DNA from: Xenorhabdus nematophila ATCC 19061
GTDB lineage: Bacteria > Pseudomonadota > Gammaproteobacteria > Enterobacterales > Enterobacteriaceae
DNA length: 64,000 bases
Direction: 5' to 3'
Assembly (NCBI RefSeq): GCF_000252955.1
Contig: NC_014228.1
Span: forward strand, 434,001 to 498,000
In this document: positions 21,236 through 30,216 of the stretch, one piece after another
Position numbering within the stretch: position 1 is the first letter of the stretch
Layout: each line of letters begins with the position of its first letter
Program-made: the position numbers and the translations under genes
Notes under the pieces: model-generated
Told to the model about the DNA's origin: nothing
Database searches by the model: none
What the model saw: only the letters and a program-made list of their open reading frames with translations

Positions 21236-23110
21236 TTAACCCATGTGACCACTGCCGAGATGCTTCACCCGGCGTTTTACTTCTTCTTGTTTTCCGGTAT
21301 TAAATGGACGGGCATCAGGGCTGCCAAGATAACCACAGACACGCCGGATCACAGAAACATGGGCAGAATTATGATTACCGCACTGAGGGCAGGTAAACCC
21401 TTTGCTGGTACAGTCAAATTCACCGGTGAAACCACATTGGTAACATTCATCAATGGGGGTATTGGTGCCGTAGTAAGGAACCCGCGAATAACTGTAGTCC
21501 CAAACATCTTCTAACGCCTTTAAGTTATGTTGCAGATTGGGATATTCGCCATAACAGATAAAACCCCCATTCGTCAGCGGTGGATAAGATGCTTCAAAAT
21601 CCAGTTTATCGTAAGGGTTGACCTTTTTCTCAACATCCAGATGGAAGCTGTTGGTGTAATAGCCTTTATCGGTAACGCCCTGGATCACGCCAAACGCTTT
21701 TTTATCCAGACGACAAAAACGATCACATAAATTTTCACTTGGCGTACTGTACAGGCTGAAGCCATAGCCTGTTTCCAATTTCCATTTATCGACAGCCTTA
21801 CGCAAGTGCTGAACAATCGAGATGGCTTTTTGCTGGTGTTGATGATCATCAAAGAGGTGAACTTGATTGCCATATAACGCATTGATTGTTTCGTGGATAC
21901 CGATATAGCCTAGCGAGATGGATGAACGACCATGTTTGAAAATTTCAGCAATATCGTCATCAGCCTTCAATCGCACACCGCAGGCACCTTCCATATAGAG
22001 AATGGGCGCAACACGGGCTTTGGTATTTTCGAGGCGCTCAATACGGGTCATCAGGGCTTTTTTCGCCAGCAACAAACGTTGATCTAAAAGCTGCCAGAAT
22101 ACGGTCTCATTACCTTTGGCTTCGAGCGCAATACGCGGCAGATTCAGGCTAATGACACCCAAATTATTGCGTCCTTCATGAATTTGCTGACCATTTTCTT
22201 CATAAACACTGAGAAAACTGCGGCATCCCATAGGGGTTTTGAACGAACCTGTGACTTTAACCACTTGCTCATAATTGAGGATATCGGGATACATGCGCTT
22301 GCTGGCGCATTCCAGAGCCAATAATTTAATGTCGTAATTGGGATCACCAAATCGATGATTCAATCCATCACGAATGGCAAAAACCAGTTTGGGAAAGATG
22401 GCGGTTTTACGGTTTTTCCCTAAGCCTGCAATGCGGTTACGCAAAATAGAAACTTGAATCAAACGTGATGCTTTTGATATACCCAACCCAAACCCGAACG
22501 TGACAAACGGGGTCTGCCCATTGGCGGTATGCAGCGTATTCACCTCATATTCCAGAGACTGAAAAGCGTCATAACACTCTTTTTCCGTGCGGGCTTCTGC
22601 ATAGGCAACCGGATCTGCAACTTTCCACTCTTTGGCAATAGACAGATGCTTGTCATAACTGGCTGTGACGAAAGGCGCGAGAACTTCATCAATGCGATTA
22701 ATTGTCGTGCCCCCATAAATATGGCTGGCAACCTGCGCAATGATCTGAGCGGTGACCGCCGTCGCGGTAGAGATGGATTTGGGCGGTTCAATTTCCGCAT
22801 TACCCATTTTAAAACCCTGGGTCAGCATGCCCTTTAAATCGATCAACATACAGTTGAACATGGGGAAGAACGGGGCATAATCCAGATCGTGATAGTGGAT
22901 TTCCCCTTTTTCATGCGCGGCAACCACATCATGAGGCAACATATACTGTTTAGCGTACTGTCTGGCGATGATCCCTGCCAATAAATCCCGTTGGGTTGGG
23001 ATCACTTTACTGTCTTTATTCGCATTTTCATTGAGCAGGGCGAAATTATTTTGCTCGATCAGGCCACGAACCTCCTGATCTAGCTGATCATGCCATTGAT
23101 GATAATTCAC
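21236..23110 (-). CDS. nrdD: Class III anaerobic ribonucleoside-triphosphate reductase NrdD lacking the ATP-cone
   Basis: NrdD reduces NTPs anaerobically using formate. The catalytic core is complete: allosteric and active-site region, a four-Cys zinc site (DECYQCGFTG, FTCPQCGNH) and glycyl radical Gly593 in RVCGYLG. E. coli NrdD is 712 residues; here the best start is GTG at 23110 (GAGGAA 8 bp upstream), giving 624. The N-terminal ATP-cone of about 90 residues is missing, and no trace of it is readable upstream in any frame. Two NrdR boxes lie 84-130 bp upstream. Confidence 0.93.
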   Translation of the reverse strand: MNYHQWHDQLDQEVRGLIEQNNFALLNENANKDSKVIPTQRDLLAGIIARQYAKQYMLPHDVVAAHEKGEIHYHDLDYAPFFPMFNCMLIDLKGMLTQGFKMGNAEIEPPKSISTATAVTAQIIAQVASHIYGGTTINRIDEVLAPFVTASYDKHLSIAKEWKVADPVAYAEARTEKECYDAFQSLEYEVNTLHTANGQTPFVTFGFGLGISKASRLIQVSILRNRIAGLGKNRKTAIFPKLVFAIRDGLNHRFGDPNYDIKLLALECASKRMYPDILNYEQVVKVTGSFKTPMGCRSFLSVYEENGQQIHEGRNNLGVISLNLPRIALEAKGNETVFWQLLDQRLLLAKKALMTRIERLENTKARVAPILYMEGACGVRLKADDDIAEIFKHGRSSISLGYIGIHETINALYGNQVHLFDDHQHQQKAISIVQHLRKAVDKWKLETGYGFSLYSTPSENLCDRFCRLDKKAFGVIQGVTDKGYYTNSFHLDVEKKVNPYDKLDFEASYPPLTNGGFICYGEYPNLQHNLKALEDVWDYSYSRVPYYGTNTPIDECYQCGFTGEFDCTSKGFTCPQCGNHNSAHVSVIRRVCGYLGSPDARPFNTGKQEEVKRRVKHLGSGHMG

Positions 23111-23193
23111 GATAAGGTTCCTCGATATCTTATCCACAGGCGAAAATGACATGAATGCTCGCTTTTATTAGATGTGGATAATTTTGTGTATAA

Positions 23194-23209
23194 ACACCGT
23201 ATATAGTGT
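23194..23209. promoter_or_regulatory. NrdR box 1 upstream of nrdD
   Basis: acaccgtatatagtgt fits the NrdR consensus acaCwAtATaTwGtgt and is nearly palindromic. NrdR is the ATP-cone repressor of ribonucleotide reductase operons. Confidence 0.8.
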
Positions 23210-23224
23210 TATGCATGTATTTAA

Positions 23225-23240
23225 ACACAATATATAGCTT
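23225..23240. promoter_or_regulatory. NrdR box 2 upstream of nrdD
   Basis: acacaatatatagctt lies 31 bp (about three helical turns) from box 1, the spacing typical of tandem NrdR boxes. Confidence 0.75.
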
Positions 23241-23329
23241 ATTTAAGCTAATATACAATCGACAAAGTTGATCTAAAACAAAGAAAGGGAGAGTTATCAG
23301 GAAAGGAGAAAGACGGGCTAAAAATAACA

Positions 23330-23356
23330 ACCCTGATAAAGAAATTATCAGGGTTG
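23330..23356 (-). terminator. ridA terminator
   Basis: A perfect 11-bp stem AACCCTGATAA / TTATCAGGGTT with a five-base loop is followed on the minus strand by GTTATTTTT. Confidence 0.88.
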
Positions 23357-23385
23357 AAAGTGATCAACGTTGCTTGTCCGGTCAA

Positions 23386-23772
23386 TTAGCCGCGAACAGC
23401 AATCGCTTCGATTTCGATTTTCACATCTTTTGGTAAGCGGGCAACTTCAACACATGAGCGAGCAGGGAAAGGTGCGTTATGCTCAGCGAAGAACGCTTCA
23501 TAAGCCGCGTTTACAGTAGAAAAGTCATTCAGATCTTTAACAAACACCGTGGTTTTTACGATATCAGACACTTTCAGGCCAGATTGCTCGATAATCGCTT
23601 TCACGTTTTCCAAAGATTGGCGAGCCTGTGCTGTAATGTCTTCAGGGATAGCGCCAGTTTTTGGATCAACCGGGATCTGACCGGAAGTGATAACCATACT
23701 GCCCAAATCAACACCCTGAACATAAGGGCCGATTGCCGCTGGTGCATTCTCGGTATGAATAGAACGTGACAT
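23386..23772 (-). CDS. ridA: 2-iminobutanoate/2-iminopropanoate deaminase RidA
   Basis: RidA hydrolyses reactive enamine/imine intermediates from PLP enzymes such as threonine dehydratase. The 128 residues equal the E. coli length, with GPYVQGVDLGSMVITSGQIP and the catalytic Arg in FPARSCVEVARLP. The start MSRSIHTENAPAAIG is preceded by CAGGAG; a 15-residue upstream extension is rejected. It lies downstream of pyrI, as in E. coli. Confidence 0.97.
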   Translation of the reverse strand: MSRSIHTENAPAAIGPYVQGVDLGSMVITSGQIPVDPKTGAIPEDITAQARQSLENVKAIIEQSGLKVSDIVKTTVFVKDLNDFSTVNAAYEAFFAEHNAPFPARSCVEVARLPKDVKIEIEAIAVRG

Positions 23773-23863
23773 TAGAAACTCCTGCTTAACATCTAAAAAA
23801 TTGTGTGAGACCGCCATTATAGTGATCCCCCGCCTTGCATCAATTGATGCAGCATATGCTTAT

Positions 23864-23927
23864 CTATTTCTCATCTTTCACGTTGCTGCATTGTTGTCTG
23901 ATACTGCAACTTGAAATCTATTGGTCA
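23864..23927. repeat. Dispersed imperfect palindrome, copy B
   Basis: The arms atctttcacgttgctgca and tgcaacttgaaatctattgg resemble the copies at 8198, 53770 and 58169. It lies between ridA and pyrI. Confidence 0.65.
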
Positions 23928-23948
23928 TAGAGTATGTTGAGATGACAA

Positions 23949-24413
23949 TCAATCGTTATTGATAACAGCCTGACGGTCAAACTCTTTTTCACAGTACTTA
24001 CAACGCAATACCACATCATTTTCAGCGGTTTTGACATGAAAGCTGCTGTTGACCGGTTCATTGTGACTGATGCAATTGCTGTTTGGGCAGACCAGCACAC
24101 TGTCAATTTGCTCAGGTAAATTGATAGGCATCTTTTTAACCACAACATAGTTTTCAATATTATTGATCGTGGCCTGTGGTGCATACAGAGCAAGTTGGTT
24201 TGCCTGCTGCTCTGTCAGGAAGGTATTTTCAATCTTGATCAGATCCTTTTTACCCAGATGGTTGGAAGGCAAGTTCAGACCGATGGTGATGCGCTGATCG
24301 GTTTCAGTCAGTTTGAACAGTGACAATAACTTAAAGCCGATATGAGCCGGAATGTGATCGATAACCGTGCCACATTTAATGGCTTCTACTTGTAATTGAT
24401 GGTCTTGAGTCAT
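23949..24413 (-). CDS. pyrI: Aspartate carbamoyltransferase regulatory chain PyrI
   Basis: This regulatory subunit of ATCase binds CTP/UTP and ATP and assembles with PyrB trimers. The 154 residues have the allosteric domain ([18 protein letters not shown]) and a zinc domain with four Cys (CPNSNC, CKYC). Length matches E. coli (153). In enterobacteria pyrI follows pyrB within a few bases; here pyrB ends about 7.2 kb upstream at 31591, so pyrI must have its own promoter or depend on distant readthrough. Confidence 0.96.
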   Translation of the reverse strand: MTQDHQLQVEAIKCGTVIDHIPAHIGFKLLSLFKLTETDQRITIGLNLPSNHLGKKDLIKIENTFLTEQQANQLALYAPQATINNIENYVVVKKMPINLPEQIDSVLVCPNSNCISHNEPVNSSFHVKTAENDVVLRCKYCEKEFDRQAVINND

Positions 24414-24423
24414 GGTGTGTCAT

Positions 24424-24449
24424 GAATACCGTTTCGGTATTCCTCCTCC
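24424..24449 (-). promoter_or_regulatory. pyrI leader: strong SD followed by a small hairpin
   Basis: On the minus strand GGAGGAGGA (24449-24441) runs into a perfect 8-bp stem GAATACCG / CGGTATTC with an AAA loop. The pyrI ATG comes 10 bases after the hairpin. The purine run is too far from the ATG in linear distance but would be well placed if the hairpin forms. Confidence 0.5.
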
Positions 24450-24710
24450 AAATATTAGGGGATCAAGGGAAACAGCCTATTTTGGCATAGACGATTTGGC
24501 ATTTCATCTGATTAACCTATTAATTTTAAAGATGATTTAAGTGATTGATAGCAGGTGCTTAAATGTGATTGCCTGTATTTTGTTGCCAATGTGTAAGTGT
24601 ATTGTTATTTATTTTGGAGGGTAAATTATTTAACGCCTATTTATAGACAGCACAAGGCCGAACATGTGGCTATCTATTTCCCCTGAAAATAGGTTGTTGG
24701 AGAAAAGACT

Positions 24711-25136
24711 GTGGAAAAAATAACAGTAGACAGAGGCTTTGATTGGCCGACAATGAATAAAATTCCTATTGATGAATGTTATGAACCTTTAGAGAAAATT
24801 ATTGATACAGATAAATTAAAACAGAAACCGGTTTACGTAACACTTTTTGATATCGCATCTGGTCAGGCACTGTGGTTGGGGACAGCGTTTGATGAAGTCA
24901 GTGAACTTTCTTACACCGCAGCATTGGAAAAATCCCCGGACGAAAATATGCCAGCAACCTTATACCGCCGATTACTTTATCAGGCCATGACCCAAGTTGG
25001 GTTCAGTAATTTACCGACTGAATGGTGGCATTATGATTACGGTAATTCCTTGTGGGCATTTTATAAAAATAAGACGGCTATTTATGGTGCGACAGCCGGG
25101 GTAATCCCCCCTAAATACCGGAGTGTTCATAAGTAG
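24711..25136 (+). pseudogene. Internally deleted D-alanyl-D-alanine dipeptidase (VanX/DdpX, peptidase M15D)
   Basis: The N-terminus (FDWPTMNKIPIDECYEPL) and the C-terminal half (LFDIASGQALWLGTAFDEVS, TEWWHYDYGN) fit this zinc D,D-dipeptidase family. The central part with the zinc-binding SxHxxGxAxD motif is gone, leaving an in-frame 141-residue ORF with only the ExWWH motif. It cannot be an active enzyme of that class. The tail after IYGA is unlike the family and runs up to the IS3-family element, so the 3' end is probably also altered. The GTG start has GGAG upstream. Confidence 0.75.
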
Positions 25137-25181
25137 CATTTTCTCATACAACTATAATGTCTTAGAGGAGATTGAAACCTT

Positions 25182-25448
25182 ATGAAAAAGTCACGTTTTA
25201 CTGACAGCCAAATCTTAACCATTCTGAAACAGGCTGAAGCGGGTGCTCCCGTGCCAGAACTGTGTCGTGAACACGGCATCAGCAGTGCCCGCTTTTACAA
25301 ATGGCGAGCCAAATATGGAGGAATGGACGCCTCTCTAATGACTCGCTTGAAAGAACGGGAAGAAGAGAACCGACGCCTTAAAAAAATGTATGCTGAAGAG
25401 CGACTAAAAGCCGAGATTATTCAGGAAGCCATGATAAAAAAGTGGTAA
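25182..25448 (+). CDS. IS3-family transposase OrfA (HTH)
   Basis: The 88 residues have a helix-turn-helix ([24 protein letters not shown]) and a leucine-zipper-like region ([15 protein letters not shown]). It ends in A AAA AAG at 25436-25442, a classic -1 slippery site that would fuse it to OrfB as in other IS3 elements. Confidence 0.9.
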   Translation: MKKSRFTDSQILTILKQAEAGAPVPELCREHGISSARFYKWRAKYGGMDASLMTRLKEREEENRRLKKMYAEERLKAEIIQEAMIKKW

Positions 25449-26269
25449 AGCCTGCTCAGCGTCGACAGATGGCAAAAAACGCGGTTGAGCAGAAGTCCAT
25501 TAGCATTCGTCGGGCGTGTCGGATCTTTCGGCTCAGTGAAAGCCGTTATCACTATAAGGCCCAATTATCTTCAGAAAATCAGCAGATTGCGGAATGGTTA
25601 CTCACAATAACAGCACAACAACGTAACTGGGAATTCGGGCTTTGCTACCTTTATTTACGCAACGTGAAAGGATTTCATTGGAATCATAAGCGGGTTTACC
25701 GAATTTATTGTGAACTGGCTCTGAACAAACGCATAAAGCCTAAAAAACGCTTAAAGCGCGAACAACCTGACCCGTTGAAAATCCCTGGTACCCCGAATGA
25801 AAGTGGGTCAATGGATTTTATGCATGATCAGTTATCCGATGGGCGCTCAGTACGTTTACTCAATATCATTGATGATTTTAATCGCGAAGCCCTGACGATT
25901 GAGGTGGATTTTTCATTACCGAGCTGCCGTGTGATACGTACGTTAGAACAGTTGATGGAATGGCGAGGCAAACCCGTTTCAATTCGTTGTGATAACGGCC
26001 CTGAGTATACCAGTACTGAGTTTCAGGCCTGGGCAAAGCAACATCAGATTCAGCTGAATTTTATCCAACCCGGGAAACCTCAACAGAATGCTTATGTTGA
26101 GCGCTATAATCGAACGGTACGCTATGACTGGTTGGGACAATATTTGTTTGCCTCCTTGAGTGAATTACAAGATTCGGCGACAAAATGGACGTGGTTTTAT
26201 AATCATGAAAGGCCCAATATGGCATTAGGAGGCTATACTCCAAAGCAGCACTTATTACGTGTTGCCTGA
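25442..26269 (+). CDS. IS3-family transposase OrfB (DDE integrase domain)
   Basis: The 275 residues carry an IS3 HTH_21 region and an rve integrase core. The catalytic triad is visible as D in GSMDFMHD, D in IRCDNGPEY and E in [10 protein letters not shown]. It overlaps OrfA by 7 bp in the -1 frame and appears intact. Confidence 0.93.
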   Translation: MVKPAQRRQMAKNAVEQKSISIRRACRIFRLSESRYHYKAQLSSENQQIAEWLLTITAQQRNWEFGLCYLYLRNVKGFHWNHKRVYRIYCELALNKRIKPKKRLKREQPDPLKIPGTPNESGSMDFMHDQLSDGRSVRLLNIIDDFNREALTIEVDFSLPSCRVIRTLEQLMEWRGKPVSIRCDNGPEYTSTEFQAWAKQHQIQLNFIQPGKPQQNAYVERYNRTVRYDWLGQYLFASLSELQDSATKWTWFYNHERPNMALGGYTPKQHLLRVA

Positions 26270-26278
26270 ACTCTACTT

Positions 26279-26662
26279 TTAACCTCCATGATCATCTTGG
26301 ATACTAAGTTTATATAGATTTATGTTGGCTATTTCTCCAGATATATAACCATCTAGTTCATCATAACGAACTAGAGGTACTGATGAAATAATTTCTTCAC
26401 TCTCCGTTAACTCAGATAATTTACTATCTGTAATTTCACCAATATTTACACCAAATATGTCTGCAATAGATGAAATAGTAGAAATAGTTGGGTTCCCAAC
26501 ACCACGCTTGAGGCTATTGATAGTTGCAATCCCTAAACCTGTCAACTTGCTGAGTGTTTGTGAATCTATATTTCTTTTTTTCATTATAAAATCAATATCT
26601 TGTGCGATATTGGACAACAAGATGTCGGCTTCGGTTGTTTTTTTATTGTTCGATTCTTGCAT
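26279..26662 (-). pseudogene. XRE/Cro-C2-type transcriptional regulator, 3'-truncated
   Basis: The N-terminal HTH_3 domain (DIDFIMKKRNIDSQTLSKLTG then GIATINSLKRGVGNPTIST) is intact. The linker then reaches SSVPLVRYDELDGY, where longer C2-type regulators continue into another domain, but the 127-residue frame ends right at the IS3-family element. I infer a repressor truncated by IS insertion or deletion; a naturally short regulator is possible. Confidence 0.6.
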
Positions 26663-27414
26663 TATATCATCTCTTTGATAATATATTGTCGTGCGTTGAT
26701 ATTAATAATAAAATCTTATCTATTAAGATTTTATAATACAAGTGACCAACATCAGGGAAATCCCCCATAGTTCGTATAAGGTTCTAAGGACGGGATATTA
26801 AAAAAGGAGTGATGTGAGCATGGTGGGATGTGTGAATTTTGCATAATGAAGTTGTGTTCCTGATCATTACGCCTAACATTGACTTGTTAGGCGTAATGAT
26901 CAAATGATATTTGTGCTACAGTAAAAGCTATTGTGATTAGCTTATTATTTTTTCTGGGTGTCTTATTAATTTATAGCTATATAGATTTTAATCTTTGATT
27001 ATTCATTACTGTTATAGCCAAGTTATTCAAGGTATTTTTTCATCTTTCCTTCTCCTTAATCTCCACTGCATTATTATTGTGACTTCTTGTTTTTAATTGA
27101 ATATTGCGAATTTTTATTCATAAATAAACTCACTTTATAAGTAAAAATTCCAAGGTTAATAGAAATATTGATAGTAAGATGGTTCGGTTTTTTCGTGTCA
27201 TTAACACGGAATAACTACCACAATAAATAGATAGGAGTATGCTTAAAGCAGTAGCTATTGTTTGGTTCTGGTTATATCTCGAAGCATGACGACTTGGTTC
27301 GCCCCTATGATTGCATCGGTGGTATCCCGCCAATGAATGAGATCGGCGTTATTGGTTCACCTGTAAATTGTGGCCATTTGGTGTTGACCACGACATAAAA
27401 AAATAGAGATTTTT
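26663..27414. other. Intergenic region with no credible gene
   Basis: AT-rich, apart from a strong palindrome at 26861-26902. Near 27281-27400 an open stretch on + (VRPYDCIGGIPPMNEIG) ends just before the YdeP-like gene and may be the tail of a lost gene; it has no start and no family I recognise. Confidence 0.4.
26861..26902. repeat. 18-bp perfect inverted repeat
   Basis: Two perfect 18-base arms (tgatcattacgcctaaca and its complement) flank a ttgact loop. No T-run follows on + or -, so it is not a standard terminator. It could be a protein-binding site or a remnant of a mobile element. Confidence 0.85.
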
Positions 27415-29733
27415 ATGAAATTCAAATCAAAAATAAAACCTTATCATTCTGCTGCTGGTGGCTGGGGATCACTGGAAGCAACAACCCGCTTTGTCTTTGA
27501 CAGCAAACAAGCCCTGAAAAATATGGTTAACCTGATGCGCATGAATAAGCCCAAAGGCTTTGATTGTCCGGGATGCGCATGGGGAGATGATAATAAGAGC
27601 CTGTTCAGTTTCTGTGAAAATGGTGCTAAAGCGATGACTTGGGAAGCTACGCGTCGCTATGTTGATCGGGTATTCTTCGCAACTCATAGTGTCAGTAAAC
27701 TTTACCAGCAAAGTGATTATTTCCTCGAATATCAAGGCCGTGTGGTTGAGCCGATGAGCTATAACCCACAGACTGACCATTATGAGCCAATTAGCTGGGA
27801 TAATGCTTTTGCCCTTATCGCCAGCCACATTAAGGCGATGGATAACCCAAATCAGCTTGAGCTGTATACATCGGGTCGAGCCAGTAATGAGGCATCATGG
27901 CTTTATCAACTGTTTGGCCGTGTATTGGGAACAAATAATTTTCCTGATTGTTCGAATATGTGCCATGAAGCTAGCGGCTATGGGATGTTGCAAAGTTTGG
28001 GAATCGGGAAAGGCACGATCCGGCTGCAAGATTTTGATCACGCAGATGCCATCTTTGTATTTGGTCAAAACCCCGGAACGAACCATCCGAGAATGCTGCA
28101 TAGCTTGAGACATGCGGCTGAACACGGTGCCCGAATTGTCACTTTTAATACGTTGCGTGAGCGTGGACTGGAACGTTTCGCTGATCCGCAAAAACCACTC
28201 GAAGTTATCACGCCAATGGCGGGAGAAATTAGTCATCGTTACTACCAGCCAAAGCTGGGTGGAGATATGGCGGTTGTTCGGGGAATGGTTAAGGCGCTTT
28301 TGGAAACGCATAACGCTCTGCTGGCTGAGGGCAAATCGGGTATTTTTGATCTGGCATTCATTTCTGCTTATACCGAAGGTGTGGACGCTTATTTGCAAGA
28401 AGTTGCAATGACAGAATGGTCATTTATTGAGAATCAATCTGGGTTGACCGAAGCGCAATTACGCGAAGCAGCGGCCATTTATCAGAATGCTGAACGTGTC
28501 ATCTGTACTTGGGCAATGGGAATCACCCAGCATAAACACTCATTAGTTACCGTGCGTGAAATCATCAACCTTCAATTGCTGTTTGGTCAGTTGGGTAAAT
28601 CCGGTGCAGGGCTTTGCCCCGTGCGTGGTCACAGTAATGTGCAGGGCAACCGGACGATGGGAATTAATGAAAAACCCAACCCGCTTTTTTTGGATAGCAT
28701 GGCGACCCATTTTGGATTCGAACCTCCCCGTGCTCACGGTCATCATGTCGTGGAGGCCTTGGGCGCCATGTTGCGTGATGAAGTCAAAGTACTGATTGCG
28801 TTAGGCGGTAACCTTGCAGCGGCGGCGCCAGATAGCCCTCGCACGGAAGAAGCCCTTCAACACTGTGATTTGACAGTACATATCAGCACAAAATTAAACC
28901 GGAGTCACCTTGTTACCGGTAAAAAAGGGGCGCTTATCCTGCCGACTCTGGGGCGTACCGAGAGAGATATTCAGGCCACAGGCCCTCAGTTTGTGACAGT
29001 AGAAGACTCTTTCAGCATGGTTCATGCGTCAGAAGGTGTGAATAAACCGCTATTTGATACCCAACGGTCTGAGACCGCGATCATTGCGGGGATTGCCAAC
29101 GCAACGACAGGCAATACAGAGACCATTAACTGGCTGGAGTTGGCGGGAGATTACAATAAAATCCGTGATCATATTGCAGCAACCATTTCAGGGTTTGAGG
29201 GCTTTAATAAAAAATGTGAGCATCCTGGGGGCTTCTACCTCGGCAATGCTGCGGCCGAATTACACTTTGCCACACCGAGTAAAAAAGCCGAATTCAGCCA
29301 TGCGCCGCTGCCAAAAACACTGTTCCCGCAAATTGATGGTGCGGACGTTCCTTTTACCCTGCAAACCTTACGTTCTCATGACCAATACAACACCACTATT
29401 TATGGCTTGGATGATCGATATCGTGGGGTTTACGGGCAGCGGGAAGTATTATTTATGAATCCGGAAGATATTGCACAATCAGGCTATCAGGCCGGCGATT
29501 TGGTGGATATCGAAACAATATGGAATGACGGTATCCAGCGTAAAGTTTTCGGTTTCAAATTAGTTCCTTATGCCATTCCGCGCGGAAACCTCGCGGCTTA
29601 TTACCCTGAAACTAACCCATTAGTTCCGATGGAAAGCATTGGTGAGGGAACAGGCACGCCGACTTCAAAATCTGTTCCTGTGACATTATCCCTCACTGAG
29701 CAAAAGCAATCGGAGCCTCGGCGTATTGTATAA
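27415..29733 (+). CDS. FdhF/YdeP-family molybdopterin oxidoreductase
   Basis: The 772 residues match the formate-dehydrogenase-H-like family of E. coli YdeP (759). Matching segments are GFDCPGCAW near the N-terminus, LYTSGRASNEASWLYQLFGR, NFPDCSNMCHEASG, GQNPGTNHPRML, CPVRGHSNVQGNRT, TKLNRSHL and a C-terminal molydopterin-dinucleotide domain (RSHDQYNTTIYGLDDRYRG). A 4Fe-4S motif of the classic type is not obvious. YdeP is associated with acid resistance in E. coli; its substrate is unknown. It stands alone in the island between pyrI and pyrB. Confidence 0.9.
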   Translation: MKFKSKIKPYHSAAGGWGSLEATTRFVFDSKQALKNMVNLMRMNKPKGFDCPGCAWGDDNKSLFSFCENGAKAMTWEATRRYVDRVFFATHSVSKLYQQSDYFLEYQGRVVEPMSYNPQTDHYEPISWDNAFALIASHIKAMDNPNQLELYTSGRASNEASWLYQLFGRVLGTNNFPDCSNMCHEASGYGMLQSLGIGKGTIRLQDFDHADAIFVFGQNPGTNHPRMLHSLRHAAEHGARIVTFNTLRERGLERFADPQKPLEVITPMAGEISHRYYQPKLGGDMAVVRGMVKALLETHNALLAEGKSGIFDLAFISAYTEGVDAYLQEVAMTEWSFIENQSGLTEAQLREAAAIYQNAERVICTWAMGITQHKHSLVTVREIINLQLLFGQLGKSGAGLCPVRGHSNVQGNRTMGINEKPNPLFLDSMATHFGFEPPRAHGHHVVEALGAMLRDEVKVLIALGGNLAAAAPDSPRTEEALQHCDLTVHISTKLNRSHLVTGKKGALILPTLGRTERDIQATGPQFVTVEDSFSMVHASEGVNKPLFDTQRSETAIIAGIANATTGNTETINWLELAGDYNKIRDHIAATISGFEGFNKKCEHPGGFYLGNAAAELHFATPSKKAEFSHAPLPKTLFPQIDGADVPFTLQTLRSHDQYNTTIYGLDDRYRGVYGQREVLFMNPEDIAQSGYQAGDLVDIETIWNDGIQRKVFGFKLVPYAIPRGNLAAYYPETNPLVPMESIGEGTGTPTSKSVPVTLSLTEQKQSEPRRIV

Positions 29734-29869
29734 GAAGACATAGACAGTTAATTAACACCAAAATGCAGCCATTCTATGATTTCTGATGATTTATCACATG
29801 ATATTTCGTCAATACAACTATCTTTCTGCGGATATGATAGGAAGCCATCCCTCCTATAATATCAAAACA

Positions 29870-29930
29870 AAAAGTGTGACTTTGTGAAACTTGGTGATAT
29901 CATCATCAAATGAGACAAAGTTACACTTTT
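29870..29930. promoter_or_regulatory. Inverted-repeat operator candidate of the MazEF-like pair
   Basis: Arms aaaagtgtgactttgt (29870-29885) and acaaagttacactttt (29915-29930) pair with one mismatch and enclose gatatc. The pair ends 13 bp before the antitoxin ATG, where type II antitoxins usually bind to autoregulate. Confidence 0.65.
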
Positions 29931-29943
29931 ATTGGAAGGCATC

Positions 29944-30216
29944 ATGGCAATAACACGTTTACGTCAACAGGGAGGTGCTGTAGTGGTCACAATCCCTAGT
30001 GATGTTGCAACAGTAATGGGATGGTCTGTAGGTATGCAATTGGATATAAAATCGTCAGGAGACACGATAAGCATCAAACCAGTGGAGAGAATTGCCAGAG
30101 GCAGGAAATCGCTTTCTGAGCTGTTACAGAGCATTGATGAAACAGAAGTACGGGCTTTCAACGAAGCGACTGCCGGCGACTTAAATTCTCCCCCTGTTGG
30201 TAATGAGGTGATTTGA
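29944..30216 (+). CDS. AbrB/MazE-type antitoxin
   Basis: The 90 residues start MAITRLRQQGGAVVVTIPSD, a swapped-hairpin AbrB fold (MazE/PemI/ChpS type), with an acidic C-terminal tail that would neutralise the toxin. I use ATG 29944 (GGAAGG upstream) rather than an in-frame TTG 12 bp earlier. It overlaps the next gene by one base. Confidence 0.85.
   Translation: MAITRLRQQGGAVVVTIPSDVATVMGWSVGMQLDIKSSGDTISIKPVERIARGRKSLSELLQSIDETEVRAFNEATAGDLNSPPVGNEVI

Larger units (their letters stand above)
25182..26269 (+). mobile_element. IS3-family insertion sequence (IS51/IS407-like), orfA-orfB
   Basis: Two overlapping transposase frames fill this span. The element edges probably lie near 25130 and 26280; a weak pair AAGTAG...CTACTT is the best candidate for inverted repeats, but the exact ends could not be fixed. 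It is flanked by two broken genes, suggesting an IS-mediated deletion. Confidence 0.85.

Noticed and set aside
21685..22837. Several open frames on both strands inside nrdD
   Set aside because: All overlap the conserved NrdD core, which explains the region.
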